Positions 15,254 through 23,474 of a DNA stretch of 41,009 nucleotides are shown one piece after another. Source of the DNA: Ceratorhiza oryzae-sativae (Eukaryota; Basidiomycota; Agaricomycetes; Cantharellales; Ceratobasidiaceae); contig JARWMV010000128.1 in assembly GCA_030998015.1 (NCBI GenBank), positions 1 to 41,009 of the forward strand, in the 5' to 3' direction. Within the stretch, counting starts at the first letter, position 1, and the number at the start of each line of letters is the position of its first letter. The position numbers were made by a program, and so were the translations under genes. Under the pieces are notes generated by a model that was given only the letters and a program-made list of their open reading frames with translations, was not told where the DNA came from and searched no databases.

Positions 15254-15521
15254 TATCGGCTTTATGACATCTGTTAGGTAAATTTAATTTTAAGGTCTTA
15301 AAATGAAAATTTGGGCATCTACGAAGCAGGACGCCTAATAATTTTTCTCCTCTGGATGGAGGGAGGGCCTCCCAACTGCGGTCCTTAAGGAAAAATAGGG
15401 GGATCTATAGATCCCAACCGTGAGGCTATGCACTCCAAACTAAAGTATGTTCTAGATATACTAAAATTAATAAAAGAAGATACTTCCCCCTAAAATTTAA
15501 AAATTTGGAGCATGAATTTTC
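15254..15521 (+). other. Spacer between tRNA-Arg and tRNA-Gly
   Basis: AT-rich with ATCTATAGAT near 15402 and CTCCTCTGGATGGAGG near 15348. No gene supported. Confidence 0.5.
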
Positions 15522-15593
15522 ATGAGTATAGTTAAGTTGGTATAACTTCTAGCTTCCACCTAGATATGATCAGTTCGAGTCTGATTACTCATA
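15522..15593 (+). tRNA. trnG(ucc): tRNA-Gly(TCC)
   Basis: Acceptor ATGAGTA pairs with TACTCAT. The anticodon stem TCTAG/CTAGA closes the loop CTTCCAC with anticodon TCC, reading GGN. T arm ATCAG-TTCGAGT-CTGAT, discriminator A. A near-identical copy of its 3' half lies at 17622-17654. Confidence 0.93.
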
Positions 15594-15623
15594 ACTCCTT
15601 CGCGCCAAAGGGTGCTTTACTCT

Positions 15624-15845
15624 CCGCGCGCGTTAGTTGCTGGTGGGACTTGTCCCACCAACCAACGTGAGCAATCGCAACCGTTTGCGATTGCTAGTGC
15701 GCGGCATAATATCGATATTTAGCCGCCGGCTGAAAATGACGAACGGTCGTCATTTTCTACGAGGGAATCTTTATGGGAGGTAGCCTGGACCATGAGACTC
15801 ATGGTCAAGGCTACCTCATCTGAGGATTCCCTCTAACGCCGGCGG
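15624..15845 (+). mobile_element. DH element, loop-insert variant 1 (222 bp)
   Basis: Located 30 bp downstream of tRNA-Gly. Confidence 0.93.
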
Positions 15846-16202
15846 AGGCCTAACCCTGTCGTCAGCTACTGAATGGCGACATTGCAATTGACCCCCAATG
15901 CCTTACAGCATGTTGGGGGGCAATTACCCAGGCATCCGCATTGGGAGGCCATTGCCTTGTTGGGGGTCTAAAGGGTCTAAGTTCTACTGATGCGCCGCAT
16001 CCGCAGCCCATCTCTGTGTTAACTAGTTAGGTTTAACATTTCGTGAGAAATGCACCTAATTTGTTTGCGGAGGATTCTCCTATTAATAAAGGAGATCTCC
16101 ATCACACGCAGAGGACTTGGAAACCCAAATTGGGACTTATACAACCAACATTGTTAGATAAGTTCCAACTCATTCACTCTCAAAAGCGTTTAGTCTTAGA
16201 GA
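15846..16202 (+). other. Spacer upstream of the LAGLIDADG gene
   Basis: CCCCCAATGCC/CATGTTGGGGG and GGCATCCGCATTGGG nested hairpins at about 15888-15970, then unassigned sequence including GGAGATTCTCC-like inverted repeats near 16070-16100. Confidence 0.5.
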
Positions 16203-16328
16203 ATGAAGAGGAAACATGAAGTCATAAGATCGATAAATAAAAACCAAACCATGCTAAACACAAAACAAACTTATCTTTTTATTAAAGTAATAACCTTCGC
16301 ATTATTAATCTATGTTGTTTATACTCAG

Positions 16329-16418
16329 TCAATTGACCCCCCAAACATGTGCAGCTACGCTGCATTGTTTGGGGGGGCAATTGCCCCCCAACATGCTGTA
16401 AGGCATTGGGGGTCAATT
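16329..16418 (+). repeat. 90-bp double hairpin read in frame within the LAGLIDADG gene
   Basis: Bounded by TCAATT on both sides (TCAATTGACCCC ... GGGGTCAATT), it contains a CCCCCCAAACA/TGTTTGGGGGG hairpin and a CCCCCAACATGC/GCATTGGGGG hairpin. It is exactly 30 codons with no stop, so it is translated as a GC-rich insert between YVVYTQ and VSELHF. The same pair in reverse order interrupts nad1 intron 2 at about 3413-3503. Confidence 0.7.
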
Positions 16419-16628
16419 GTTAGCGAATTACACTTTTATACTGGCCTAGTATTTTGCTCCAATTCGATAGCGCCCATTAAACCCACACGGCTAAGTAATG
16501 AACCTCAATTTAATTTTTCAAAAGAGTTAAAAGAAATAATCATTGGTCTTATTCTAGGGGATCTTAATGTTCAGAAAGATAAACGAGCTATTAATGGTAA
16601 TGCTTGTTTGAGATTTCTCCAAAGTACT

Positions 16629-16800
16629 CCGCGCGCGTTAGTTGCTGGTGGGACTTGTCCCACCAACCAACGTGAGCAATCGCAACCGTTTGCGATTGCT
16701 AGTGCGCGGCATAATATCGATATTTAGCCGCCGGCTGAAAATGACGAACGGTCGTCATTTTCTACGAGGGAATCTTTAGGATTCCCTCTAACGCCGGCGG
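16629..16800 (+). mobile_element. DH element, basic form
   Basis: Splits the free-standing LAGLIDADG gene; exact removal leaves AGT ACT GAG TAT in frame. Confidence 0.94.
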
Positions 16801-17114
16801 GAGTATTTAGAGTACCTTTATACAAAATTCCAAGATTATTGTTCTGTAGCTCCTAAAATCTTAACACCCCGACCTGATAAAAGAACGGGTAAAGTTTATC
16901 CTACTATAAGATTTCAAACTCATGCACTACCTTGCTGTAATGAATTCTTTGATTTATTCTATCCGGAGGGGAAAAAAATAATTCCTGCAAACATTGGGGA
17001 TCTTTTAACTCCTCTGGGATTAGCTTTTTGGTTATGTGAGGACGGAACTTTCGAAAAATCAAGTCAAAGAGTGATTCTTTGTACAGAATCATTTGCAATT
17101 GACGAAGTAGAGGC

Positions 17115-17286
17115 CCGCGCGCGTTAGTTGCTGGTGGGACTTGTCCCACCAACCAACGTGAGCAATCGCAACCGTTTGCGATTGCTAGTGCGCGGCATAA
17201 TATCGATATTTAGCCGCCGGCTGAAAATGACGAACGGTCGTCATTTTCTACGAGGGAATCTTTAGGATTCCCTCTAACGCCGGCGG
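17115..17286 (+). mobile_element. DH element, basic form
   Basis: Second DH insertion in the same gene; exact removal leaves GAG GCG CCT TTA in frame. Confidence 0.94.
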
Positions 17287-17314
17287 GCCTTTAATTCCCC
17301 TAAATAACCTTTAG

Positions 17315-17621
17315 ATTTGCCTTCGCAAATCACCCCGCGGCAGTCCCCTGTCGTCTACTGACCCCCAAACATGTGCAGCTACGCTGCATTGTTTGGGGGG
17401 CAGTAGTAAAACTGGGGGGCCCGTCCAAGTATTGGCGCCCGGTCAATGAAATTGACACGGCCGCCAATACCCTTGCCAGGTTAAACTTGTTATTCTATTA
17501 ATACTCCAATCCCCTTACCTTGCGCCCACAATACTAGTTCTTGGAGTTCTTGGCATCTATCGGAAGTGCCTTAAATTCTAGAGGATACTAGTAGGTTGTA
17601 ATCTTTGAGCCAGCCAAAACG
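17315..17621 (+). other. Spacer downstream of the truncated LAGLIDADG gene
   Basis: GATTTGCCTTCGCAAATC at about 17311-17332, a CCCCCAAACA hairpin, the W-like hairpin 17430-17469, then unassigned sequence leading to the tRNA-Gly half copy. Confidence 0.5.
17430..17469 (-). repeat. W-like hairpin, TATTGGCG outer stem
   Basis: Reverse-orientation copy of 15102-15142. Confidence 0.78.
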
Positions 17622-17654
17622 TAGATATCATCAGTTCGAGTCTGATTACTCATA
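17622..17654 (+). pseudogene. 3'-half copy of tRNA-Gly
   Basis: Thirty-three bases match the end of tRNA-Gly (15561-15593) with one mismatch (ATATC for ATATG), covering the end of the anticodon stem, the T arm and the acceptor strand TACTCAT. The upstream sequence ACTAGTA could pair with the acceptor except at positions 2 and 3, but no anticodon arm can be formed, so I treat it as a partial duplicate rather than a tRNA that needs editing. Confidence 0.65.
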
Positions 17655-17667
17655 TCAAACAATCATA

Positions 17668-17871
17668 CCCCCGCTTAGGGTCAACCAGCATTGTATTTAT
17701 ATATAAATACATGCTGTTGACCCGAGGGGTAATGGATATCGAGGCCGCGTTCGCGGCGAGGTATTGCGAGGTACCCTGGAACTTTAAGTTCCAGGGTACC
17801 TCGGAATCAGACGCCGCGCGCACGCCAGGGCCGCCTTGGCTTAAGCCAAGGCGTTCGCAGGCGTGCACGGG
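17668..17871 (-). mobile_element. CG5 element with TCATA target repeats
   Basis: TCATA at 17663-17667 and 17872-17876, in a spacer. Confidence 0.9.
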
Positions 17872-17876
17872 TCATA

Positions 17877-18241
17877 AGCAAATAGCCACATCTTTGATGT
17901 GGCTTATCTAGGGACCCCTGAATTGAGTGATGACATTTTTGTAAAAAATAAACAGTCAATTTGAAAAATTGAAATGTACATAAAATTAAATTACTGGGTC
18001 CCTTTAGAAGTATATCTTCAACAGGGATTCCCCTAATTTGTCATGTTTTAATCTGGGTGGAGACTATTTCCATCTGGAAGACGAAAAGAAAAATACAGGG
18101 ACCCTTGTATTCCAAAATAAAATAATCTATCATAACCATATAAAGTATGTACCCTGCTCTATTAGTGGTATCCGCCCTGTTGAGCGCGTAGGGTCTACTC
18201 TAAATACCCCGCCAATGTTCCATTGGCGGATTTGCGAAGGC
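17877..18241 (+). other. Spacer, mostly AT-rich
   Basis: AGCCACATC-TTTG-ATGTGGCT hairpin at about 17881-17903. The motif CCCCTAATTTGTCATG near 18030 also occurs near 11692. Ends with CCGCCAATG/CATTGGCGG. The frame 18038-18340 is open but matches nothing I know and ends in a DH element. Confidence 0.45.
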
Positions 18242-18453
18242 CCGCGCGCGTTAGTTGCTGGTGGGACTTGTCCCACCAACCAACGTGAGCAATCGCAACC
18301 GTTTGCGATTGCTAGTGCGCGGCATAATATCGATATTTAGCCGCCGGCTGAAAATGACGAACGGTCGTCATTTTCTACGAGGGAATCTTTCGGTCCAGCA
18401 AGATTTATAAATTTATAAATCTTGCGTGGAAGGATTCCCTCTAACGCCGGCGG
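18242..18453 (+). mobile_element. DH element, loop-insert variant 2 (212 bp)
   Basis: Only 28 bp from the next DH element; flanks GATTTGCGAAGGC and TGTATTTGGGG are the same context as at 11223 and 14316, inverted. Confidence 0.94.
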
Positions 18454-18481
18454 TGTATTTGGGGTGAATATTCTTGAAGTC

Positions 18482-18653
18482 CCGCGCGCGTTAGTTGCTG
18501 GTGGGACTTGTCCCACCAACCAACGTGAGCAATCGCAACCGTTTGCGATTGCTAGTGCGCGGCATAATATCGATATTTAGCCGCCGGCTGAAAATGACGA
18601 ACGGTCGTCATTTTCTACGAGGGAATCTTTAGGATTCCCTCTAACGCCGGCGG
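18482..18653 (+). mobile_element. DH element, basic form
   Basis: Direct-orientation neighbour of the previous copy. Confidence 0.94.
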
Positions 18654-18970
18654 GACTTCGTAATTTACCAGAAGGGAAAACGTAAGTAAAATAATGTGTA
18701 TTGGGGTTAGAAAAGGATATCGTATCATACCCCTGCCGGCCTTACCCTATCTCGTGTCAACTATGTTGACCGAGATAGAAACCAGATTAGATCGCACCAT
18801 CTTACTATGGATCGGCCGGGGCTCGGCAGAGGCTTCAACTAGCTAGGGCCGAGTAAAGCAAAGCTTTACCCTACCCTAGCCCTCTTCGGACTCCACAGGA
18901 TCCCTACTGACCCCCAAACATGTGCAGCTACGCTGCATTGTTTGGTGGGCAGCTAGTTGGGGTTATAATG
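18654..18970 (+). other. Spacer of hairpins
   Basis: W hairpin 18747-18778, GAGTAAAGCAAAGCTTTACCC near 18850 and a CCCCCAAACA hairpin at about 18907-18952. No gene seen. Confidence 0.5.
18747..18778 (+). repeat. W hairpin, CTATCTCG outer stem
   Basis: Same as 12222-12253. Confidence 0.8.
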
Positions 18971-19133
18971 CCCCCGCTCTATCGGCTAAAATCTTAGGTG
19001 TAACCCAAGATTTCAGCCGCTAAAGCGGAGGGTCAACGACCCGTGGGCATTGTTAACGAGGCCGCGTTCGCGGCGAGCCGCGCGCACGCCAGGGCCGCCT
19101 TGGCAAGCCAAGGCGTTCGCAGGCGTGCACGGG
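18971..19133 (-). mobile_element. CG5 element, short form
   Basis: Flanks TAATG and TAATA (one mismatch). Confidence 0.87.
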
Positions 19134-19172
19134 TAATAAAAAGACCGTAAAATGGGATGAATTGTCAACCTT

Positions 19173-19344
19173 CCGCGCGCGTTAGTTGCTGGTGGGACTT
19201 GTCCCACCAACCAACGTGAGCAATCGCAACCGTTTGCGATTGCTAGTGCGCGGCATAATATCGATATTTAGCCGCCGGCTGAAAATGACGAACGGTCGTC
19301 ATTTTCTACGAGGGAATCTTTAGGATTCCCTCTAACGCCGGCGG
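19173..19344 (+). mobile_element. DH element, basic form
   Basis: Abuts the LAGLIDADG scrap EVNLLIKVL. Confidence 0.93.
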
Positions 19345-19388
19345 GAAGTCAATCTTCTAATTAAGGTTTTAAATGAGTGGAATTTAAC
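19345..19388 (+). pseudogene. LAGLIDADG C-terminal scrap
   Basis: After the DH element 19173-19344 the sequence reads EVNLLIKVLNEWNL, resembling EVELLINVLENKFGL of the fragment at 20751. It is cut after 14 codons by the TCGAGAATCGAT hairpin. Too short to say more. Confidence 0.4.
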
Positions 19389-19469
19389 CCTCGAGAATCG
19401 ATGTAGATTTGCCTTCGCAAATCATCGATTCTCGGCGAGACGGCCGCGCTGGGTGCGCCCGAAAGGTGA

Positions 19470-19731
19470 CCCGTGCACGCCTGCGAACGCCTTGGCTTAA
19501 GCCAAGGCGGCCCTGGCGTACGCGGGCGTCTGATTCCGAGGTACCCTGGAACTTAAAGTTCCAGGGTACCTCGCAATACCTCGCCGCGAACGCGGCCTCG
19601 ATAACCACACCCACGGGTCGTCGACCCTCCGCTTTATTACCCCTGCCAAGACGTGCGCTAAAGCGCAGTTCTCTAGGCAGGGCGGCTGAAATCTTGGGTT
19701 ACACCTAAGATTTTAGCCGATAGAGCGGGGG
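19470..19731 (+). mobile_element. CG5 element, long form, in hairpin loop
   Basis: Enclosed by CGCGCTGGGTGCGCCCGAA and TTCGGGCGCACCCAGCGCG, a 19-bp outer stem. Confidence 0.88.
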
Positions 19732-19789
19732 TGTGATTTATCCATTCGGGCGCACCCAGCGCGACGGAATGTTACGCAAATAAACAAAA

Positions 19790-19930
19790 CCCCGCTAATC
19801 GATACCCCTGCCAAGACGTGCGCTAAAGCGCAGTTCTCTAGGCAGGGTGTAGATTTGCCTTCGCAAATCATCGATTAGTGGAGCCCTCCGCGCTTAGGCC
19901 GCCCTGCGGGCGATCAAAGAGCGCGGAGGG
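19790..19930 (+). repeat. Z element
   Basis: Same structure as 6099-6239, in a spacer; first of three nearby copies. Confidence 0.85.
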
Positions 19931-20020
19931 AATTGGTTATATAATTGTAATACCGTCTTATTCAATTTCTGTCTTACAAGAATTGTTAGCCAATGTGATG
20001 CCTCCAATGATGAAACACAA

Positions 20021-20161
20021 CCCCGCTAATCGATACCCCTGCCAAGACGTGCGCTAAAGCGCAGTTCTCTAGGCAGGGTGTAGATTTGCCTTCGCAAATC
20101 ATCGATTAGTGGAGCCCTCCGCGCTTAGGCCGCCCTGCGGGCGATCAAAGAGCGCGGAGGG
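20021..20161 (+). repeat. Z element, first of a 180-bp tandem pair
   Basis: Together with GATGAAACACAA before it and GAATTGGGTTATAAG after it forms a unit repeated at exactly 180 bp spacing. Confidence 0.87.
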
Positions 20162-20200
20162 AATTGGGTTATAAGAAACCCCTCCAGTGATGAAACACAA

Positions 20201-20341
20201 CCCCGCTAATCGATACCCCTGCCAAGACGTGCGCTAAAGCGCAGTTCTCTAGGCAGGGTGTAGATTTGCCTTCGCAAATCATCGATTAGTGGAGCCCTCC
20301 GCGCTTAGGCCGCCCTGCGGGCGATCAAAGAGCGCGGAGGG
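20201..20341 (+). repeat. Z element, second of the tandem pair
   Basis: Identical to the previous copy across the element; flanks differ by one or two bases. Confidence 0.87.
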
Positions 20342-20577
20342 AATTGGGTTATAAGTAACCCCTCTGATCTTTATAAAAATAAACGAATAACGAGTTTAAA
20401 TCCCAGTTTAATGTTTAGACAAGGCATTGTACATGATAATTAGACGGAGGTTTTTGCAAATCTAGTCAAAGAGTTACAATAGACCCCCAATGCGTTGCAG
20501 CGTATTGGGGGGCTATTGCCCCCCCAAACAATGCAGCGTAGCTGCATTTGTTTGGGGGGTCAATAGCAACACATTCT

Positions 20578-20749
20578 CCGCGCGCGTTAGTTGCTGGTGG
20601 GACTTGTCCCACCAACCAACGTGAGCAATCGCAACCGTTTGCGATTGCTAGTGCGCGGCATAATATCGATATTTAGCCGCCGGCTGAAAATGACGAACGG
20701 TCGTCATTTTCTACGAGGGAATCTTTAGGATTCCCTCTAACGCCGGCGG
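20578..20749 (+). mobile_element. DH element, basic form
   Basis: Splits the LAGLIDADG remnant; exact removal leaves CAT TCT GCT GAA in frame (THS-AEVELL). Confidence 0.94.
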
Positions 20750-20870
20750 GCTGAAGTTGAGCTTCTAATTAATGTTTTAGAGAACAAATTCGGTTTAAAA
20801 TGTACTCTTGCCAAACAAGATGCTGGTTTTAGAATTCGAATTTCAGCTAAATCACTAACTGATCTTCTGC

Positions 20871-20890
20871 GCAGCCGCATAGCGCGCTGC
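20871..20890 (-). repeat. Single 20-bp hairpin unit in LAGLIDADG remnant
   Basis: Interrupts the frame between SLTDLL and QGLSPHM. Confidence 0.8.
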
Positions 20891-20946
20891 AACAAGGATT
20901 ATCTCCGCACATGCCCCCTATGATGTTGTATAAAATAGTTTTATAA

Positions 20947-21151
20947 TGCACTGGGGTTTTTCATAAAAAAAACTATATGCCGACCCCTTCGGAAATTTAC
21001 GGGGTTGTAGACAACCTTTAATATTTCGAGTTCCCCCTCGAAGGAAAATTTTATTAGGTACCATCTCATAGAGGTGGATAATAAAAAATTTGCTCTCTTC
21101 CCCTTCAGGGAATAGTACAAATGTCAAAATCTTAAACAAAATTTATCTGCA
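20947..21151 (+). other. Spacer upstream of tRNA-Cys, possible decayed intron core
   Basis: Contains CTATATGCCGACC, then GAAGGAAAATT and TTAGGTACCATCTCATAGAGG, an order vaguely like group I core segments, but the conserved P7 pair is not present. I do not call an intron. Confidence 0.25.
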
Positions 21152-21227
21152 GAGTTAAGTTTACAGAATGGTTCTGTAGTCAGACTGCAAATTTGATAAA
21201 GTTAGGGTTCAATTCCCTCTTGACTCT
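21152..21227 (+). tRNA. trnC(gca): tRNA-Cys(GCA)
   Basis: Acceptor GAGTTAA pairs with TTGACTC (one T-G). The anticodon stem TCAGA/TTTGA closes the loop CTGCAAA with anticodon GCA, reading UGY. T arm AGGG-TTCAATT-CCCT. It is the tRNA gene nearest the palindrome axis, about 1 kb away. Confidence 0.88.
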
Positions 21228-21367
21228 AATCACCGGAATCTAATCACCCCGCCGCTTTAAGGCGGCGGCCGCGAGCTACGCTCGCGGGATTCAGTGCCCT
21301 TAATTTTACATGGGCTATGAGTCCATAGCCCGCGGCAGTACCCTGTCGAGGTTTTTTGAGGTTTTGG

Positions 21368-21409
21368 TTTTACCGGCCGGTCAACTATGTTGACACGAGA
21401 CGGTAAAAC
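21368..21409 (+). repeat. W hairpin, TTTTACCG outer stem
   Basis: TTTTACCG/CGGTAAAA with the GTCAACTATGTTGAC tip. Another copy lies at 21803-21838. Confidence 0.8.
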
Positions 21410-21492
21410 ACCCTCGAGAATCGATGTAGATTTGCCTTCGCAAATCATCGATTCTCGGCGAGTCGGCCGCGCTGGGGACGCCCGAAAGGTGA

Positions 21493-21754
21493 CCCGTGCA
21501 CGCCTGCGAACGCCTTGGCTTAAGCCAAGGCGGCCCTGGCGTACGCGGGCGTCTGATTCCGAGGTACCCTGGAACTTAAAGTTCCAGGGTACCTCGCAAT
21601 ACCTCGCCGCGAACGCGGCCTCGATAACCACACCCACGGGTCGTCGACCCTCCGCTTTATTACCCCTGCCAAGACGTGCGCTAAAGCGCAGTTCTCTAGG
21701 CAGGGCGGCTGAAATCTTGGGTTACACCTAAGATTTTAGCCGATAGAGCGGGGG
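21493..21754 (+). mobile_element. CG5 element, long form, in hairpin loop
   Basis: Third copy of the long form with the same inner flanks (GAAAGGTGA / TGTGATTTATCCATTC). Confidence 0.88.
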
Positions 21755-21853
21755 TGTGATTTATCCATTCGGGTGGTCCCAGCGCGACGAGTAGTAAAAC
21801 AGTACCGGCCGGTCAACTATGTTGACACGAGACGGTAAAACAGTGTTTTGCGG

Positions 21854-21873
21854 GCAGCCGCATAGCGCGCTGC
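21854..21873 (-). repeat. Single 20-bp hairpin unit
   Basis: GCAGCCGCATAGCGCGCTGC in the spacer near the palindrome axis. Confidence 0.8.
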
Positions 21874-21949
21874 AAGCATGACTGGATGCCACGGATCCGC
21901 CGATTACGATCGTGCTAGCACGATCCTCCATCGGCGGAGGGTTATGTTT

Positions 21950-22121
21950 CCGCGCGCGTTAGTTGCTGGTGGGACTTGTCCCACCAACCAACGTGAGCAA
22001 TCGCAACCGTTTGCGATTGCTAGTGCGCGGCATAATATCGATATTTAGCCGCCGGCTGAAAATGACGAACGGTCGTCATTTTCTACGAGGGAATCTTTAG
22101 GATTCCCTCTAACGCCGGCGG
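21950..22121 (+). mobile_element. DH element, basic form, left of the palindrome axis
   Basis: Directly adjoins the axis palindrome; its mirror follows on the other side. Confidence 0.94.
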
Positions 22122-22298
22122 GACCCGAGCACGCCTGCGAACGCCCTGGCTTAAGCCAAGGCGGCCCTGGCGTGCGCGCGGCGTCTGATTCCGAGGTACC
22201 CTGGAACTTAAAGTTCCAGGGTACCTCGGAATCAGACGCCGCGCGCACGCCAGGGCCGCCTTGGCTTAAGCCAGGGCGTTCGCAGGCGTGCTCGGGTC
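22122..22298. repeat. Palindrome axis: half CG5 element fused to its own mirror
   Basis: A perfect 177-bp palindrome between two DH elements in opposite orientation, with a single unpaired A at 22210. The left half is the first part of a CG5 element, ending at the tip of its GGAACTT/AAGTTCC hairpin. In every other CG5 copy the sequence after this hairpin continues with a tail containing CCGCGAACGCGG; here it instead turns back into the reverse complement of the left half. The axis is therefore the tip of a pre-existing hairpin. Possible readings are a closed hairpin telomere, a fold-back rearrangement or a technical fold-back. Confidence 0.9.
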
Positions 22299-22470
22299 CC
22301 GCCGGCGTTAGAGGGAATCCTAAAGATTCCCTCGTAGAAAATGACGACCGTTCGTCATTTTCAGCCGGCGGCTAAATATCGATATTATGCCGCGCACTAG
22401 CAATCGCAAACGGTTGCGATTGCTCACGTTGGTTGGTGGGACAAGTCCCACCAGCAACTAACGCGCGCGG
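22299..22470 (-). mobile_element. DH element, basic form, right of the palindrome axis
   Basis: Mirror of 21950-22121. Confidence 0.94.
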
Positions 22471-22665
22471 AAACATAACCCTCCGCCGATGGAGGATCGT
22501 GCTAGCACGATCGTAATCGGCGGATCCGTGGCATCCAGTCATGCTTGCAGCGCGCTATGCGGCTGCCCGCAAAACACTGTTTTACCGTCTCGTGTCAACA
22601 TAGTTGACCGGCCGGTACTGTTTTACTACTCGTCGCGCTGGGACCACCCGAATGGATAAATCACA

Positions 22666-22927
22666 CCCCCGCTCTATCGGCTAAAATCTTAGGTGTAACC
22701 CAAGATTTCAGCCGCCCTGCCTAGAGAACTGCGCTTTAGCGCACGTCTTGGCAGGGGTAATAAAGCGGAGGGTCGACGACCCGTGGGTGTGGTTATCGAG
22801 GCCGCGTTCGCGGCGAGGTATTGCGAGGTACCCTGGAACTTTAAGTTCCAGGGTACCTCGGAATCAGACGCCCGCGTACGCCAGGGCCGCCTTGGCTTAA
22901 GCCAAGGCGTTCGCAGGCGTGCACGGG
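22666..22927 (-). mobile_element. CG5 element (mirror of 21493-21754)
   Basis: Right-arm copy. Confidence 0.87.
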
Positions 22928-23193
22928 TCACCTTTCGGGCGTCCCCAGCGCGGCCGACTCGCCGAGAATCGATGATTTGCGAAGGCAAATCTACATCGAT
23001 TCTCGAGGGTGTTTTACCGTCTCGTGTCAACATAGTTGACCGGCCGGGTAAAACCAAAACCTCAAAAAACCTCGACAGGGTACTGCCGCGGGCTATGGAC
23101 TCATAGCCCATGTAAAATTAAGGGCACTGAATCCCGCGAGCGTAGCTCGCGGCCGCCGCCTTAAAGCGGCGGGGTGATTAGATTCCGGTGATT

Positions 23194-23269
23194 AGAGTCA
23201 AGAGGGAATTGAACCCTAACTTTATCAAATTTGCAGTCTGACTACAGAACCATTCTGTAAACTTAACTC
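23194..23269 (-). tRNA. trnC(gca): tRNA-Cys(GCA) (mirror copy)
   Basis: Reverse complement of 21152-21227, identical where checked. Confidence 0.87.
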
Positions 23270-23474
23270 TGCAGATAAATTTTGTTTAAGATTTTGACAT
23301 TTGTACTATTCCCTGAAGGGGAAGAGAGCAAATTTTTTATTATCCACCTCTATGAGATGGTACCTAATAAAATTTTCCTTCGAGGGGGAACTCGAAATAT
23401 TAAAGGTTGTCTACAACCCCGTAAATTTCCGAAGGGGTCGGCATATAGTTTTTTTTATGAAAAACCCCAGTGCA

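Larger units (their letters stand above)
16203..17314 (+). pseudogene. Free-standing LAGLIDADG homing endonuclease, interrupted and truncated
   Basis: ATG at 16203 (MKRKHEVIRS) and a hydrophobic N-terminal segment (FIKVITFALLIYVVYTQ). An in-frame 90-bp hairpin pair follows (16329-16418), then FSKELKEIIIGLILGDLNVQ, the first LAGLIDADG motif. DH 16629-16800 interrupts between LQST and EYLEYLYTKFQDYC; clean removal keeps the frame. The block 16801-17114 contains TPLGLAFWLCEDGTF (second motif, acidic ED) and RVILCTESFAIDEVE. DH 17115-17286 then interrupts; clean removal continues to PLIPLNNL and a stop at 17312-17314, where another hairpin begins. The C-terminal strand and tail are missing. There is no adjacent exon, so it may be a relict of a lost intron or a free-standing gene. 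Confidence 0.82.
20386..20946 (+). pseudogene. LAGLIDADG homing endonuclease with internal deletion and insertions
   Basis: Pieces: MFRQGIVHD near 20420 (strand after the first motif); LDGGFCKSSQRVTI at about 20441-20481 (second LAGLIDADG motif, DGGF); ATHS, then, after DH 20578-20749, AEVELLINVLENKFGLKCTL and FRIRISAKSLTDLL. After a single 20-bp hairpin unit at 20871 comes QGLSPHMPPMMLYKI to TAA at 20946. Between the first two pieces the frame is broken and most of domain 1 is missing. The insertion of hairpins at 20482-20565 and of the DH element is in frame when removed (RVTI-ATHS-AEVELL). A gene remnant, not an active nuclease. Confidence 0.75.
21228..21949 (+). other. Hairpin-rich spacer near the palindrome axis
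   Basis: CCGCCGCTTTAAGGCGGCGG, CGCGAGCTACGCTCGCG and GGGCTATGAGTCCATAGCCC stems at about 21248-21331; two W hairpins; TCGAGAATCGATG-type stem around GATTTGCCTTCGCAAATC at 21414-21460; the long CG5 copy; CCGCCGATTACGATCGTGCT...GGCGG at about 21898-21938. No gene besides tRNA-Cys upstream. Confidence 0.6.
3405..22209 (+). repeat. Left arm of giant palindrome
   Basis: The sequence from about 3405 to 22209 reappears as its reverse complement in 22211-41009. Paired landmarks have coordinate sums of 44414 to 44421, for example nad1 exon 4 at 9703-10062 against 34356-34715, tRNA-Cys at 21152-21227 against 23194-23269 and the 16203 open frame against 28215. The drifting sum shows only a few small indels between arms. 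The arm starts inside nad1 intron 2 merely because the window ends at 41009; the true palindrome may extend further. Confidence 0.97.

Noticed and set aside
17590..17654. tRNA needing 5' editing (acceptor mismatches at positions 2 and 3)
   Set aside because: No anticodon stem and loop can be drawn; the other four tRNAs have fully paired acceptors, so editing is not otherwise indicated.
19409..19708. Repeated 76-140 codon frames over CG5 elements (for example at 21257-21731 and 22689-23111) on both strands
   Set aside because: Overlapping frames on both strands of a palindromic GC-rich element; composition and symmetry explain their openness.
20947..21151. Group I intron core before tRNA-Cys
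   Set aside because: Some segments resemble the core order but the P7 pair and splice-site context are absent.
187..22121. CRISPR array from regularly repeated palindromic sequence
   Set aside because: Spacing is irregular (tens to thousands of bases), repeats are 172-222 bp, orientation is mixed and the context is mitochondrial; there are no cas genes.
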